From Prolixibacteraceae bacterium (GTDB lineage: Bacteria > Bacteroidota > Bacteroidia > Bacteroidales > Prolixibacteraceae), in NCBI GenBank assembly GCA_023228025.1, contig JALOCD010000061.1:1-25192 (forward strand): a stretch of 25,192 nucleotides of DNA, in the 5' to 3' direction. Below the pieces are notes generated by a model. The model was not told where the DNA came from and made no database searches. It saw only the letters and a list, made by a program, of their open reading frames with translations. Both the position numbers and the translations under genes were made by a program. Shown here in pieces: positions 16,917 to 24,287 of this stretch; position 1 is the first letter of the stretch, and every line of letters starts with the position of its first letter.

Positions 16917-17996
16917 ATGCAGGCAGATTTTTACATCCAGTGCAAAGGAATCTCGATAGGCTACAAGGATCGATCAACAACTTCGGTTGTCGTGAAGAAA
17001 GATATTTCACTTCACGCCAATCGTGGGGAGATGGTTGCTTTGATTGGCGGAAATGGTATTGGGAAAAGTACCTTGCTGAAAACCATCGCCGGATTTATGC
17101 CACCACTCGCAGGTGAACTATTGGTACGCAATAGGCCCCTTTCAGGATTCCCCGCAGTGGAACTTGCGCAGGAGATGAGTTTTGTCTCCACCGATATTGT
17201 CAGGGTGGCTAATCTAACGGTTCGCGAATTGGTTGGACTTGGCAGGTTTCCTTATACCAACTGGTTTGGACAATTGACCGATAACGATCAGATGATTATT
17301 GACAGGGCGATTCTCCTGACAGGATTGACCGGATTTGAAAATCGACCCATCAACAGAATATCCGATGGTGAGCGTCAGCGGGCAATGATCGCCAGGGCGC
17401 TGGCCCAGGATACAAGGGTCATGGTTTTGGATGAACCCACGGCCTTTCTGGATATTTCAAATAAGTACGAAATTGTCCGAATATTGCACCAATTGGTTTT
17501 AGAGCAGGACAAATGCATCATCTTTTCTACGCACGATTTGAATACCTCTCTCACCATGGCTGACCGTATCTGGCTGATGTTGGAAGACCGCGTGGTGGAA
17601 GGTATTCCTGAGGAGATGGCATCTTCGGGATATTTTGAAGCCCTGTTCCCAAACAATCAACACTTAAGTTTTGATCTGGAAAAGGATGATTTTCGTATCA
17701 AAAAGGAAATATATGGGAAGGTAAATCTTGTTGCCTCTGGGGAGAAATTAATTATGGCAAAAAAAGCGTTGGAACGCCTGGGCTTCGAGGTTTTTCCCAA
17801 TCTCCCAGTCACCCAGTCCCTAAGTCCTTCAGTCTCTCCGTCCTCTATTCCCTCCGTCCCTCCGTCTCTTTATTTAGAGATAATACAGCAACCCGAAGGC
17901 TGGAATATTGTTTGCCAGGGAATCACACAATACGTAACAACACTTGAGGAACTCTGTAGGTCTATCAAGAATATTTCTACTCAACAAGGATCTTAA
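16917..17996 (+). CDS. ABC importer ATPase with C-terminal extension, FecE/BtuD type
   Basis: A 359-aa ATP-binding subunit. Walker A is GGNGIGKST (44-52), the signature is ISDGERQR (148-155), Walker B is VMVLDEP (168-174) with catalytic E173, and the switch is H206. The usual Q-loop glutamine is absent: the corresponding stretch reads MSFVSTD (88-93), which I believe is common in this Bacteroidota subgroup. I took the ATG at 16917; the frame is open further upstream but that part overlaps the permease. Beyond the ATPase domain is a roughly 100-residue extension containing a Ser/Pro-rich run (295-319) whose DNA looks like intergenic repeat. The 3' end overlaps the convergent YhcH gene by 20 bp. 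Confidence 0.94.
   Translation: MQADFYIQCKGISIGYKDRSTTSVVVKKDISLHANRGEMVALIGGNGIGKSTLLKTIAGFMPPLAGELLVRNRPLSGFPAVELAQEMSFVSTDIVRVANLTVRELVGLGRFPYTNWFGQLTDNDQMIIDRAILLTGLTGFENRPINRISDGERQRAMIARALAQDTRVMVLDEPTAFLDISNKYEIVRILHQLVLEQDKCIIFSTHDLNTSLTMADRIWLMLEDRVVEGIPEEMASSGYFEALFPNNQHLSFDLEKDDFRIKKEIYGKVNLVASGEKLIMAKKALERLGFEVFPNLPVTQSLSPSVSPSSIPSVPPSLYLEIIQQPEGWNIVCQGITQYVTTLEELCRSIKNISTQQGS
17801..17871 (+). repeat. Pyrimidine-rich degenerate repeat inside the ATPase coding sequence
   Basis: The segment is built from variants of CCCAGTC, AGTCTCTCCGTCC and CCTCCGTCC and is almost free of purine runs, unlike the surrounding gene. It stays in frame and encodes a Ser/Pro/Val-rich linker (residues 295-319). 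The 13-mer AGTCTCTCCGTCC at 17831-17843 is identical to one in the non-coding repeat region at 263-275. Confidence 0.75.
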
Positions 17997-18429
17997 AGAC
18001 CAGTTTTTTCACCCGCTCTTTTGATAGTGGATCAGAATTAGCGGTATGAAGATCAGTAGGATAATAGATCACAAACATCCCGGGTTGAAGTCTGGAGTAA
18101 GAAGCAATACAATTGTAAAAGGCACAATCGGTTTTTTCGTTGTACGGTTCAAGCACTGCTTGATTACCTAAAATGTCATGTCCCATCAACTCGTATCCTG
18201 TTAGCCAATATTGCAGGTCAATGTACTTGCGATGTCCTTCGAGCCTGCATTCGTTGGTATTGGTAGCTTCGAATTCGAAGACCAGCATCACCAAACGATC
18301 ACCCTCTAATTGATATCTCCCTGGTTGAACAGCACTGAAATCGTTGTTCTGAATGTAATGAAGCGCTTTGGCAATCCCATCTCCCATACCCAGATATCTG
18401 GATGCATTTTCAATACTGTCTAAAACCAT
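17977..18429 (-). CDS. YhcH/YjgK/YiaL family protein (DUF386)
   Basis: A 150-aa single-domain protein of the cupin-like YhcH/YjgK/YiaL family. Diagnostic segments are EGHRKYIDLQYWLTGYELMG (a metal-ligand His with the YIDLQY motif) and the C-terminal FVIYYPTDLHTANSD with a second conserved His. Members have been linked to sugar or sialic acid catabolism, but the biochemical role is uncertain and nothing here indicates a sugar substrate. It converges on the ABC ATPase gene with a 20-bp overlap and diverges from an EamA transporter. The start is the ATG at 18429. Confidence 0.92.
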   Translation of the reverse strand: MVLDSIENASRYLGMGDGIAKALHYIQNNDFSAVQPGRYQLEGDRLVMLVFEFEATNTNECRLEGHRKYIDLQYWLTGYELMGHDILGNQAVLEPYNEKTDCAFYNCIASYSRLQPGMFVIYYPTDLHTANSDPLSKERVKKLVFKILVE

Positions 18430-18483
18430 TGATCTTTGTATTTGGATTTTGTTAGCTCTTTATTTTACAATAAATCGTTTATG

Positions 18484-18491
18484 CAAATATA
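18484..18491 (-). promoter_or_regulatory. Candidate -7 box for the YhcH-family gene
   Basis: On the minus strand TATATTTG is an exact TAnnTTTG match, 55 bp upstream of the YhcH-family start. No clear TTG -33 element is seen at the expected distance. Confidence 0.35.
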
Positions 18492-18511
18492 ACATATATC
18501 TTAAACGTTGC

Positions 18512-18519
18512 TATTTTTG
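18512..18519 (+). promoter_or_regulatory. Candidate -7 box for the EamA transporter gene
   Basis: TATTTTTG matches TAnnTTTG. It lies within what would be the first codons of the transporter if the most upstream TTG (18508) were used, and so argues for the downstream TTG at 18538. A clear -33 element is missing. Confidence 0.35.
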
Positions 18520-18537
18520 GGGAAAAATAAGGTTGTT

Positions 18538-19425
18538 TTGAGAAATGTTCTGCTTCCCGCTTATTTAAAACTTCACCTGATTGTCCTCATTTACGGATTT
18601 ACCGCAATTCTGGGGAAACTAATTGCCTTACCGGCCCTGGAATTGGTTTGGTACAGGATGTTGCTGGCCATCATTACTTTGTTTATCTATTTGAAATACA
18701 AAGGAGAGCCTCTTGTAGTTTCCCGAAAAGAGTTGTTGGTTTTTTTTGGAGTTGGAATGATTATTGCACTACATTGGGTGACTTTCTATGGCGCCATCAA
18801 ATTATCAAATGTTTCTGTAACCCTGGGGTGTTTTGCGACAACCACCCTGTTTACCAGTTTTTTGGAGCCATTTTTTTCACGGAAAAGGATTGATATTTAC
18901 GAAGTCCTTATCGGATTGATAATTATTGCCGGACTTTACCTTATCTTCCGGTTTGAAACGCATTATGCAATAGGGATGATGGTAGCCCTGCTTTCCGCTT
19001 TTCTGGCCGGATTATTTACTGTTTTGAACAAAAAGCTGGTCGCTAAACACAGTGCAGTGAAGATCAGTTTCTTTGAGATGATCGGCGGACTGATTGGCCT
19101 AACATTATTCATAACCGCATCCGGAAGGGGAGTCATTTTCCCATCTATTGTTCCTTCGTCGATGGATCTGCTTTATCTGGTGATCCTGGCTACCATTTGC
19201 ACGGCTTTTGCCCATACGGTGCAAGTAGCCGTGATGAAGCATCTCACTGCTTTCACAGTCACACTCTCCATCAATCTGGAACCTGTTTATGGCATTGTGA
19301 TGGCCTTCTTCATTTTCGGGGAGACCGAACATATGACCACCGGATTCTATCTGGGTACTTTGATTATCCTACTTTCGGTCATTGGATTTCCGCTCTCAAA
19401 ATACTATTTGAAGAAAAACGGATAG
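18538..19425 (+). CDS. EamA/DMT-family transporter
   Basis: A polytopic membrane protein of 295 aa from the chosen start, with about ten hydrophobic helices arranged as two EamA repeats (approximately residues 5-135 and 145-290). The second repeat closes with SINLEPVYGIVMAFFIFGE, a typical DMT motif. Members export or import amino acids, nucleotides or other small metabolites; the substrate is not predictable. No ATG occurs before residue 40. The frame is open from 18505 with TTG codons at 18508, 18517 and 18538. I chose 18538 because AAGG lies 5 bp upstream, a promoter-like box covers the earlier codons, and the first helix then starts about residue 10. Confidence 0.87.
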   Translation: MRNVLLPAYLKLHLIVLIYGFTAILGKLIALPALELVWYRMLLAIITLFIYLKYKGEPLVVSRKELLVFFGVGMIIALHWVTFYGAIKLSNVSVTLGCFATTTLFTSFLEPFFSRKRIDIYEVLIGLIIIAGLYLIFRFETHYAIGMMVALLSAFLAGLFTVLNKKLVAKHSAVKISFFEMIGGLIGLTLFITASGRGVIFPSIVPSSMDLLYLVILATICTAFAHTVQVAVMKHLTAFTVTLSINLEPVYGIVMAFFIFGETEHMTTGFYLGTLIILLSVIGFPLSKYYLKKNG

Positions 19426-19449
19426 AGACTTTAAAGTAATAAAGCCTAA

Positions 19450-19488
19450 CACAGAGAGGGAAATCGCTTGCGATTTTCAATCTCTGTG
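19450..19488. terminator. Candidate bidirectional terminator hairpin
   Basis: Arms CACAGAGA (19450-19457) and TCTCTGTG (19481-19488) enclose a second stem, AAATCGC-TT-GCGATTT (19461-19476). It lies between two convergent genes, 24 bp after the transporter stop. No long U-tract directly follows. Related CTCTGTGAACTCTGTG sequence follows to about 19520, so it may instead be a dispersed repeat used as a terminator. Confidence 0.5.
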
Positions 19489-19596
19489 AACTCTGTGGGT
19501 TTTCTCTGAGATTCTGGCAGAGGTAAAAAATCTAAATTTCCTCCGAATCATCCAAAAGATGAAGATTATCCTCTGTGTAATTTTTTTAACCTTTTC

Positions 19597-20109
19597 CTAA
19601 TCGAACTGATTGATCACCCCTTTGTCCAGCAAATCGCTTTCGATATTCAGATCGGTTTCCAGAAAATCATCCATATCCTCCTCTGACCCAAATTCAGCAA
19701 CCATCCCATTGTAGACAACAGTCCACAAATCAGGTGCATGCAGAATTTTCAATCCGGGCAATTCAGGATTGAAATCCTTAACAGGAAATCCGGGTGAAAC
19801 TCCTTCCTCTTTTTCCATCAATTGCAGGTACTTGCAAAAGTAATCAGTTGCAGGAAATAACTCATCCTGAATATCTTCTGCTTCAGTACGCTCATAAATA
19901 TCCAAGATCGACAAGCGGTAGGTCTCCATCACGCCGTCAGCATTGACATACAAGGCATCGGCAAATTGTTTTTCCGGCCGGTTTGATATTTCTTCAAAAG
20001 AGATAGGTGTTACCTGCGCCAGAAATTTGGGATGGTGGGAATGCAAAATCATTTCGGCCGACTCATCGTTGAGTGGATCGCTGCAGATTAGAAATTTAGG
20101 TGTCTTCAT
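19597..20109 (-). CDS. Acidic protein of unknown function
   Basis: I do not recognise this family. From the ATG at 20109 the protein has 170 aa and is very acidic, most strikingly near the end (FGSEEDMDDFLETDLNIESD). It has no signal peptide or membrane segment and looks like a small globular cytoplasmic protein. The frame is open to 20148, but MKTPKFLICSDPLNDES reads as a natural start with a beta-strand, whereas the upstream residues look like intergenic sequence. It diverges from the ATP-grasp-like gene across a repeat-rich 180-bp gap and converges on the EamA transporter. Confidence 0.8.
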   Translation of the reverse strand: MKTPKFLICSDPLNDESAEMILHSHHPKFLAQVTPISFEEISNRPEKQFADALYVNADGVMETYRLSILDIYERTEAEDIQDELFPATDYFCKYLQLMEKEEGVSPGFPVKDFNPELPGLKILHAPDLWTVVYNGMVAEFGSEEDMDDFLETDLNIESDLLDKGVINQFD

Positions 20110-20152
20110 GGAATGTTGATTATTAGCTATAGGATGTAAAATTAGCAAGAAA

Positions 20153-20281
20153 ATGTGATGATGTGATAATGTGCTGATTTGCTAATTGAAAAAAAGCCTT
20201 TATCTTTATTTGATTGCGGATCGAATAATGGTCTTCATAATATCATCTAATCAGCACATCATCTAATCATAACATCATCAA
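20153..20281. repeat. GATGATGTGATAATGTG-type inverted repeat region
   Basis: The left segment (20153-20188) and right segment (20240-20281) carry related GATGATGTG words in opposite orientation, including a perfect 11-bp pair ATGTGCTGATT (20169-20179) and AATCAGCACAT (20249-20259). They bracket the likely promoter region of the two divergent genes. I found no exact TAnnTTTG box between them. Confidence 0.65.
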
Positions 20282-20288
20282 ATTTTTC

Positions 20289-21509
20289 ATGCGTCCCGAT
20301 ACCTATTTTTTCAACCCTACCTGCGAACCGGCCATAGCCAACCGATCGCCCTTTTATACGGCTCCGGCAAGGCTGCGGAAGTTCGAATCCGATCTGGGGT
20401 ATTTGACCGCGTGGATTGCAAATGAATGGGATCAAGTGGTGGTTCAGGGGACTGTGGACAATGCCTACAATCAGGAAATGCGAAAACTTGGGTTTAAACT
20501 GCCAGAATTGATCAATTTGAAGGAGGCGATGGCCAATCCCTCGTGGCTCGCCCAACCGAAAGGGACCCTTCGGCCCTGGGGGTGGAGTCCGGCTTTGCTA
20601 AAACTTTTTAAACCCGCGATTAATTTTTACCAGGATGAATTCAAACAGTCGGCTGTCGCTACCTGGCAGGAGGGTCACAGAAATTTATACAGTAGAATTA
20701 CTGCGCTGGATTTGCTTACCAGGATAATCGAAAAATATTCCTATGAATGGCTTCCCGAATCCAAAGAATTGCCTGTTGTGTGTTTCACGCTTGACCAGAT
20801 TTATGCGGTGCTGGAGCGAAAGGTGAGGTCGGTAGTCAAAACTCCGTGGAGTTCATCGGGCAGGGGGTTGCTCCTTTTTCCAAATCCGGACATAAAATCA
20901 AAAAATGATGAGGTTTTGGGCGGGATGCTCAATCAGCAGGGATTCGTGACAATCGAGCCCTGGTTGGGAAAAGTGGCAGACCTTTCTTTCCAGTTCGTTT
21001 CCAAGGCTGGAGAGATCAGGTACATGGGACGTACTTTCTTTGAAACAGACTCCAAAGGGAGATATGTAAGAAACCAGCTGACTGACACCCCTATATTGCC
21101 TGACGGGTTATCGGGATTTCTCGAAAAGCACCATGGAGAGGTGGTGCAACTCTTGCAGGAAGCGCTCAAGGAAAGCGGTTACTCTTCTCTTTATGAGGGC
21201 TGGATTGGGGTGGACGCTTTGATTTACAAAGATGATTCGGGTGAACTAAAATTCCAACCAATGATTGAGATTAACGGAAGATATACCATGGGGGCGATTG
21301 CCTTGAAATTAAGGGAACATCTTGCCTTACAGTCATCCGGTTTCTTGCAGATTTTCTATTCAAAGAGCAGCAATTTCAATCTTTTTTGCCAAAAACAGAA
21401 AGCAGAAAAGCCGTTGATTATGGACGGTCAAAAGATCGTGAGCGGATTTCTGCCACTTACACCTCCATTACAAGAGCATCATTTTGGGGCTTATATTGAA
21501 GTGATATAA
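20289..21509 (+). CDS. ATP-grasp-like protein of unknown function
   Basis: A 406-aa soluble protein. It opens with FFNPTCEPAIAN. The middle and C-terminal part looks like an ATP-grasp fold: a nucleotide-binding strand and glycine loop VVKTPWSSSGRGLLLF (about 182-197), an EPWLGKVADLSFQF segment, and a metal-binding-like strand FQPMIEINGRYTMG (about 322-335) with an E-x-N-x-R arrangement. ATP-grasp enzymes usually join a carboxylate to an amine or thiol through an acyl phosphate. I recall unnamed Bacteroidota homologues but no assigned reaction. No partner gene points to a substrate. ATG at 20289 is the first in frame after the repeat region. Confidence 0.8.
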   Translation: MRPDTYFFNPTCEPAIANRSPFYTAPARLRKFESDLGYLTAWIANEWDQVVVQGTVDNAYNQEMRKLGFKLPELINLKEAMANPSWLAQPKGTLRPWGWSPALLKLFKPAINFYQDEFKQSAVATWQEGHRNLYSRITALDLLTRIIEKYSYEWLPESKELPVVCFTLDQIYAVLERKVRSVVKTPWSSSGRGLLLFPNPDIKSKNDEVLGGMLNQQGFVTIEPWLGKVADLSFQFVSKAGEIRYMGRTFFETDSKGRYVRNQLTDTPILPDGLSGFLEKHHGEVVQLLQEALKESGYSSLYEGWIGVDALIYKDDSGELKFQPMIEINGRYTMGAIALKLREHLALQSSGFLQIFYSKSSNFNLFCQKQKAEKPLIMDGQKIVSGFLPLTPPLQEHHFGAYIEVI

Positions 21510-21543
21510 AGTTGTGGGGAAGTCTACGATTGACTGTAGAAGA

Positions 21544-21786
21544 TTATTCTAAGACTGCTACGCTATTTTTATAAAGAATTTCAGGATCTAAGTCTGCTTC
21601 ATTATCCCATTCGATTGTATCAAAACTAACCCGGACTGTATTAAATTTTGAAATATCTTTCAGTTCTTGAAATATCCCCCTGTCAAGATATGGTTTCATA
21701 TCAAATTGACGTTTCTCCCCATTGTCAAAAGTCAAAATGAGATTATAATTATTTATTGGTTTAACAGTCTTTACAGCTAAATACAT
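21544..21786 (-). CDS. DUF2442 family protein
   Basis: An 80-aa protein matching the DUF2442 pattern: LILTFDNGEKRQFDMKPYL, then GIFQELKD, and a C-terminal WDNEADLDPEILYKNSV. DUF2442 genes often sit beside DUF4160 genes in small toxin-antitoxin-like pairs, but no DUF4160 partner is visible here. It converges on the ATP-grasp-like gene and is downstream of an unrecognised gene on the same strand. Confidence 0.88.
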   Translation of the reverse strand: MYLAVKTVKPINNYNLILTFDNGEKRQFDMKPYLDRGIFQELKDISKFNTVRVSFDTIEWDNEADLDPEILYKNSVAVLE

Positions 21787-21849
21787 AATCTTTTTATTTT
21801 AATTATTTGATACAGTGATTATTGAGCGAAATTAAAACAGGATGTGGGA

Positions 21850-21881
21850 GGCTCTCCCTGTCAGTTCTTACTGGCAGAGCC
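21850..21881 (-). terminator. Candidate terminator hairpin
   Basis: Outer arms GGCTCT (21850-21855) and AGAGCC (21876-21881) and inner arms TGTCAGT (21859-21865) and ACTGGCA (21870-21876 region, one G-T wobble) form a strong stem. It lies just downstream of the 269-aa gene on the minus strand (stop at 21892). The U-tract is weak, so termination is plausible rather than clear. Confidence 0.45.
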
Positions 21882-21891
21882 GTTTACTTGA

Positions 21892-22701
21892 TTAGGCAGT
21901 GTAATTATTTATTTCCTTCGCGAAACTTATCATGGTATATAGATCATCATCGATCAAATGTTTGAGCTTGTCTAGGTTTAAGAAGCTGTGCTCTCGTATT
22001 TTTTTATCTATGTCCTTGCTAAGAGTTTTAGAATCTTTATCAATTGGTTTAACGAATTCTTTGTACGTAGCTTCATTTAAAATCAATGAGAAATTTCCTC
22101 TCAATATTTTGCCAATCAACCAAAGAAGATTATCAAGTTTATCAAAATCATTAATCTTAGAAGATTTGTTAAGTAGATTCATAATTCTTACAAAATCAGA
22201 TATTTCGGTTGAAAGTTTCATATTTAGACCTAATTCAGGAAATCTATTTGTAATTTTTTGATAGGTTTCAAAAACTATACTATCATAAATTGGAAATTGA
22301 AAGTCAGTGAGGAAATATGCATATTTTGAAATTAGAGACATAGCCTTTCCTTTCGGTTCCCCTCCTTTGCTTATTCCATAGGGTTTATTGAAAATATCTC
22401 TAATCATGACATTATTGAGAGGTTCATTAATAAATGATAGTAGGTCATTTTTCAGTGACTGATCATCTTTGTAATGGTCGAAAATTTGCTTAGAAATATT
22501 TTCTATCCCATAATACCTACGACTCATATTTGTTGAGTAATAACTGTCAATAATGGTCAGTCTAAGTCTGATAATTTCTTGATGATCCTCGCCGTTTGAA
22601 GAAAAGATTTTTTTAATGATTTGTTTATCCTTAAAGTAATCTGTATTCTTGTGAAGAATCTGATTCGCTAATTCGGAATAGAACTTAATCTCTTTTGTCA
22701 T
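21892..22701 (-). CDS. Unrecognised AT-rich 269-aa protein
   Basis: I do not recognise this protein with confidence. It is 269 aa, mostly helical in appearance, rich in Lys, Asn, Ile and Asp, with no signal or membrane segment. A central segment, SLISKYAYFLTDFQFPIYDS (about 122-141), is the kind of conserved helix-loop seen in some small DNA-associated families, but I will not assign one. The gene is markedly AT-rich: a hand count of 22081-22140 gives 17 G/C of 60, against 28 of 60 at 16681-16740 in the permease. This and the accessory neighbours suggest horizontal acquisition. Start is the ATG at 22701. Confidence 0.75.
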   Translation of the reverse strand: MTKEIKFYSELANQILHKNTDYFKDKQIIKKIFSSNGEDHQEIIRLRLTIIDSYYSTNMSRRYYGIENISKQIFDHYKDDQSLKNDLLSFINEPLNNVMIRDIFNKPYGISKGGEPKGKAMSLISKYAYFLTDFQFPIYDSIVFETYQKITNRFPELGLNMKLSTEISDFVRIMNLLNKSSKINDFDKLDNLLWLIGKILRGNFSLILNEATYKEFVKPIDKDSKTLSKDIDKKIREHSFLNLDKLKHLIDDDLYTMISFAKEINNYTA

Positions 22702-22866
22702 CGTTTTGTATATTAGTTATCAAGTAGCTTATTATTATACTGCCTAACATATCAGCGTTTTATTTTACGTTTTTCCAAATTTATGTAAAATGCAGCTGAT
22801 AGGCAAATGGATAGATTGAATTTGAGTAAGAAGAGTAGGAAAAATGAAAAATAAATCAGAGGTATA

Positions 22867-23051
22867 TTGCCCGCCAGGGCATCAAGCTCAATAGAAAGAG
22901 AAGCCTGGGGATTGCGTTTCCCCTTCAGGGGATAGACCTTCACCAATCAAACTCATTCAACAAATCTATCTGATTTTTGTTTATTCCCATCCGGGAAAAA
23001 CGGAGCTCATCACCTCTTGTTTTCTATTGAGCTTGATGCCCTGGCGGGCAA
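22867..23051. repeat. 185-bp element bounded by perfect 31-bp inverted repeats
   Basis: The 31 bases at 22867-22897 are the exact reverse complement of 23021-23051. Each arm contains a small GCCC-GCCA-GGGC palindrome. The 123-bp interior has two further hairpins: TCCCC-TTCA-GGGGA (22919-22932) and TTCCC-ATCC-GGGAA (22984-22997). On the minus strand the interior also has TAGATTTG (22968-22961), an exact TAnnTTTG match aimed at the 269-aa gene. No transposase or recombinase is nearby and no target duplication is evident. It could be a MITE or an invertible promoter segment. The gap 22702-23076 holds nothing else I can support. Confidence 0.85.
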
Positions 23052-23076
23052 GAATTGAGCTAATATGGTTACAATT

Positions 23077-23211
23077 CTACTCTTTTATTCCGATTGTCTT
23101 TATGGCTAATACCCTAAATTCCTGAGCGATATTGATTGATAATTCTAATTCGACTTTTGTCAGGAAGATGGTATTATCAGGATATCTAATCTGAACACTA
23201 AATCCATTCCT
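23077..23211 (-). pseudogene. 3' remnant of a HEPN-domain gene (MNT partner)
   Basis: Reading the minus strand from 23211 to the TAG at 23077-23079 gives 44 residues, beginning RNGFSVQIRYPDNTIFLTKV and ending in a helix, IAQEFRVLAIKTIGIKE. The VxIRYPD block followed by an acidic helix is the characteristic C-terminus of HEPN-domain proteins (full length about 120-135 aa). The N-terminal two-thirds are missing: an in-frame TGA lies directly upstream, and the MNT gene stop is only 11 bp before the open segment. MNT and HEPN genes normally form adjacent pairs, which supports the identification. No start codon lies in frame, so I call it a decayed gene. Confidence 0.7.
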
Positions 23212-23222
23212 TCACTATCTTG

Positions 23223-23540
23223 CTAACCCCGCTCATAAAGTATTTTTGAAGTCTTAATTGCCGAATAGAGGAAAGAGCTTTTTTCCTTCCTTTCCTGTTC
23301 AAATTCTTTGGTCGTATAAACAAGGATATCCATTGGTATCATAGAGCCAATCAGTGATTTATGAATATCAAAGCTCCTTTTATGTCGGGGTAGGTCAGTA
23401 TCTTTAATTATCAACAGATCAATATCACTGTCGTTATTTGGATTTCCGGCAGCATAAGAACCAAACAAGATAATCTTATCGGGATTGAATTTTATGGCAA
23501 TCCTTTTAACTATATCGTCTATCCTTTTTGTTTCTATCAT
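23223..23540 (-). CDS. MNT-type minimal nucleotidyltransferase
   Basis: A 105-aa protein with the polymerase-beta-like fold of minimal nucleotidyltransferases. The motif LFGSYAAGNPNNDSDIDLLI includes G27-S28 and metal-binding D39 and D41; a third Asp, D71, lies in PMDILVYT. The active site is therefore intact. In characterised MNT-HEPN modules the MNT protein adenylylates and silences the HEPN RNase toxin. Here the HEPN partner directly downstream is only a 3' remnant, leaving MNT as an apparent orphan. Start is the ATG at 23540; no clear promoter box was found. Confidence 0.92.
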   Translation of the reverse strand: MIETKRIDDIVKRIAIKFNPDKIILFGSYAAGNPNNDSDIDLLIIKDTDLPRHKRSFDIHKSLIGSMIPMDILVYTTKEFEQERKEKSSFLYSAIKTSKILYERG

Positions 23541-23785
23541 ATCTTTCCAAATTCAGTTGCAAGTTAGCAAAATTTGTCATAACAGTTGTCGCTTTGGCTT
23601 TTGTCGGTCATTGCCTATTTACGGTACAAAATCAATTTTGGACTCTTCGCCCCCTTCGACTACACACAGAGACCGGTATTATTTCCTATTATTTCAATTT
23701 ATTTCCACCTATTTCAATCTATTTTCCATTGCCCACTCAACAGGTTCATGGACCGTTGCTTTCTCATTTTCTCACCGTCTTTATC

Positions 23786-24283
23786 TCACTCCTGTTCCAC
23801 ACTGCTCTTAATCCTCTTAAACGTGTCTTTCCGGGTTACCAGCATGGGGATGGCAACGCCTGCTGACAAAGCAATCAAAATAAATATTGCCTTCAAACCG
23901 TTGTTGGTAGTTTCAGCCAATGTTTTCAGATAGCTTTCCAAATTACTTGAAGTCCCGACCAACTCCATACATCCGAGCATCATCCGGTAGGCAAAAGCTC
24001 CTGGAACCATTGGAATGACTGATGGGATTGAAAAAACCAAAGGTGGGGCATGTTTGTTGTGGGCCGCATAAACACTGAGAATACCAATAAGCGAGGCTCC
24101 TGCAAGTGAGGCGAGTACGATATTTATTTCCAATCCGAGCAAAAGAAACTTCAATAGTCCACCCAAAGCGCCCATGGCCCAAATTACTAATAAGGTTCGT
24201 TGCGGGACATTGAAAAGGATAGCGAACCCCAACGCCGCAAGTCCCGCCCAAAATCCTTTTTCCAAAATATTGATAAAATCCAT
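23786..24283 (-). CDS. Threonine/serine exporter family, small membrane subunit (ThrE_2/DUF3815 type)
   Basis: A 165-aa integral membrane protein with about four or five hydrophobic helices and the family segments GFAILFNVPQRTLL near the N-terminus and PPLVFSIPSVIPMVPGAFAY in the middle. It corresponds to the C-terminal half of single-chain ThrE exporters, split here into a separate gene. I chose the ATG at 24283, which leaves a 4-bp gap to the preceding gene. The frame is open to 24337, but that would overlap the larger subunit. Amino-acid export is family knowledge; the substrate is unproven. Confidence 0.9.
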   Translation of the reverse strand: MDFINILEKGFWAGLAALGFAILFNVPQRTLLVIWAMGALGGLLKFLLLGLEINIVLASLAGASLIGILSVYAAHNKHAPPLVFSIPSVIPMVPGAFAYRMMLGCMELVGTSSNLESYLKTLAETTNNGLKAIFILIALSAGVAIPMLVTRKDTFKRIKSSVEQE

Positions 24284-24287
24284 GCTG

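Noticed and set aside
22752..22946. 64-aa ORF on the minus strand with a hydrophobic stretch
   Set aside because: Its N-terminal third is the translation of one arm and part of the interior of the inverted-repeat element; no promoter, start signal or family resemblance supports it.
23485..23933. Overlapping plus-strand ORFs of 108-115 aa
   Set aside because: They run antisense to the MNT and ThrE genes and through low-complexity TTTCAATT-type repeat; low-complexity aromatic/Ser-rich products with no family pattern.
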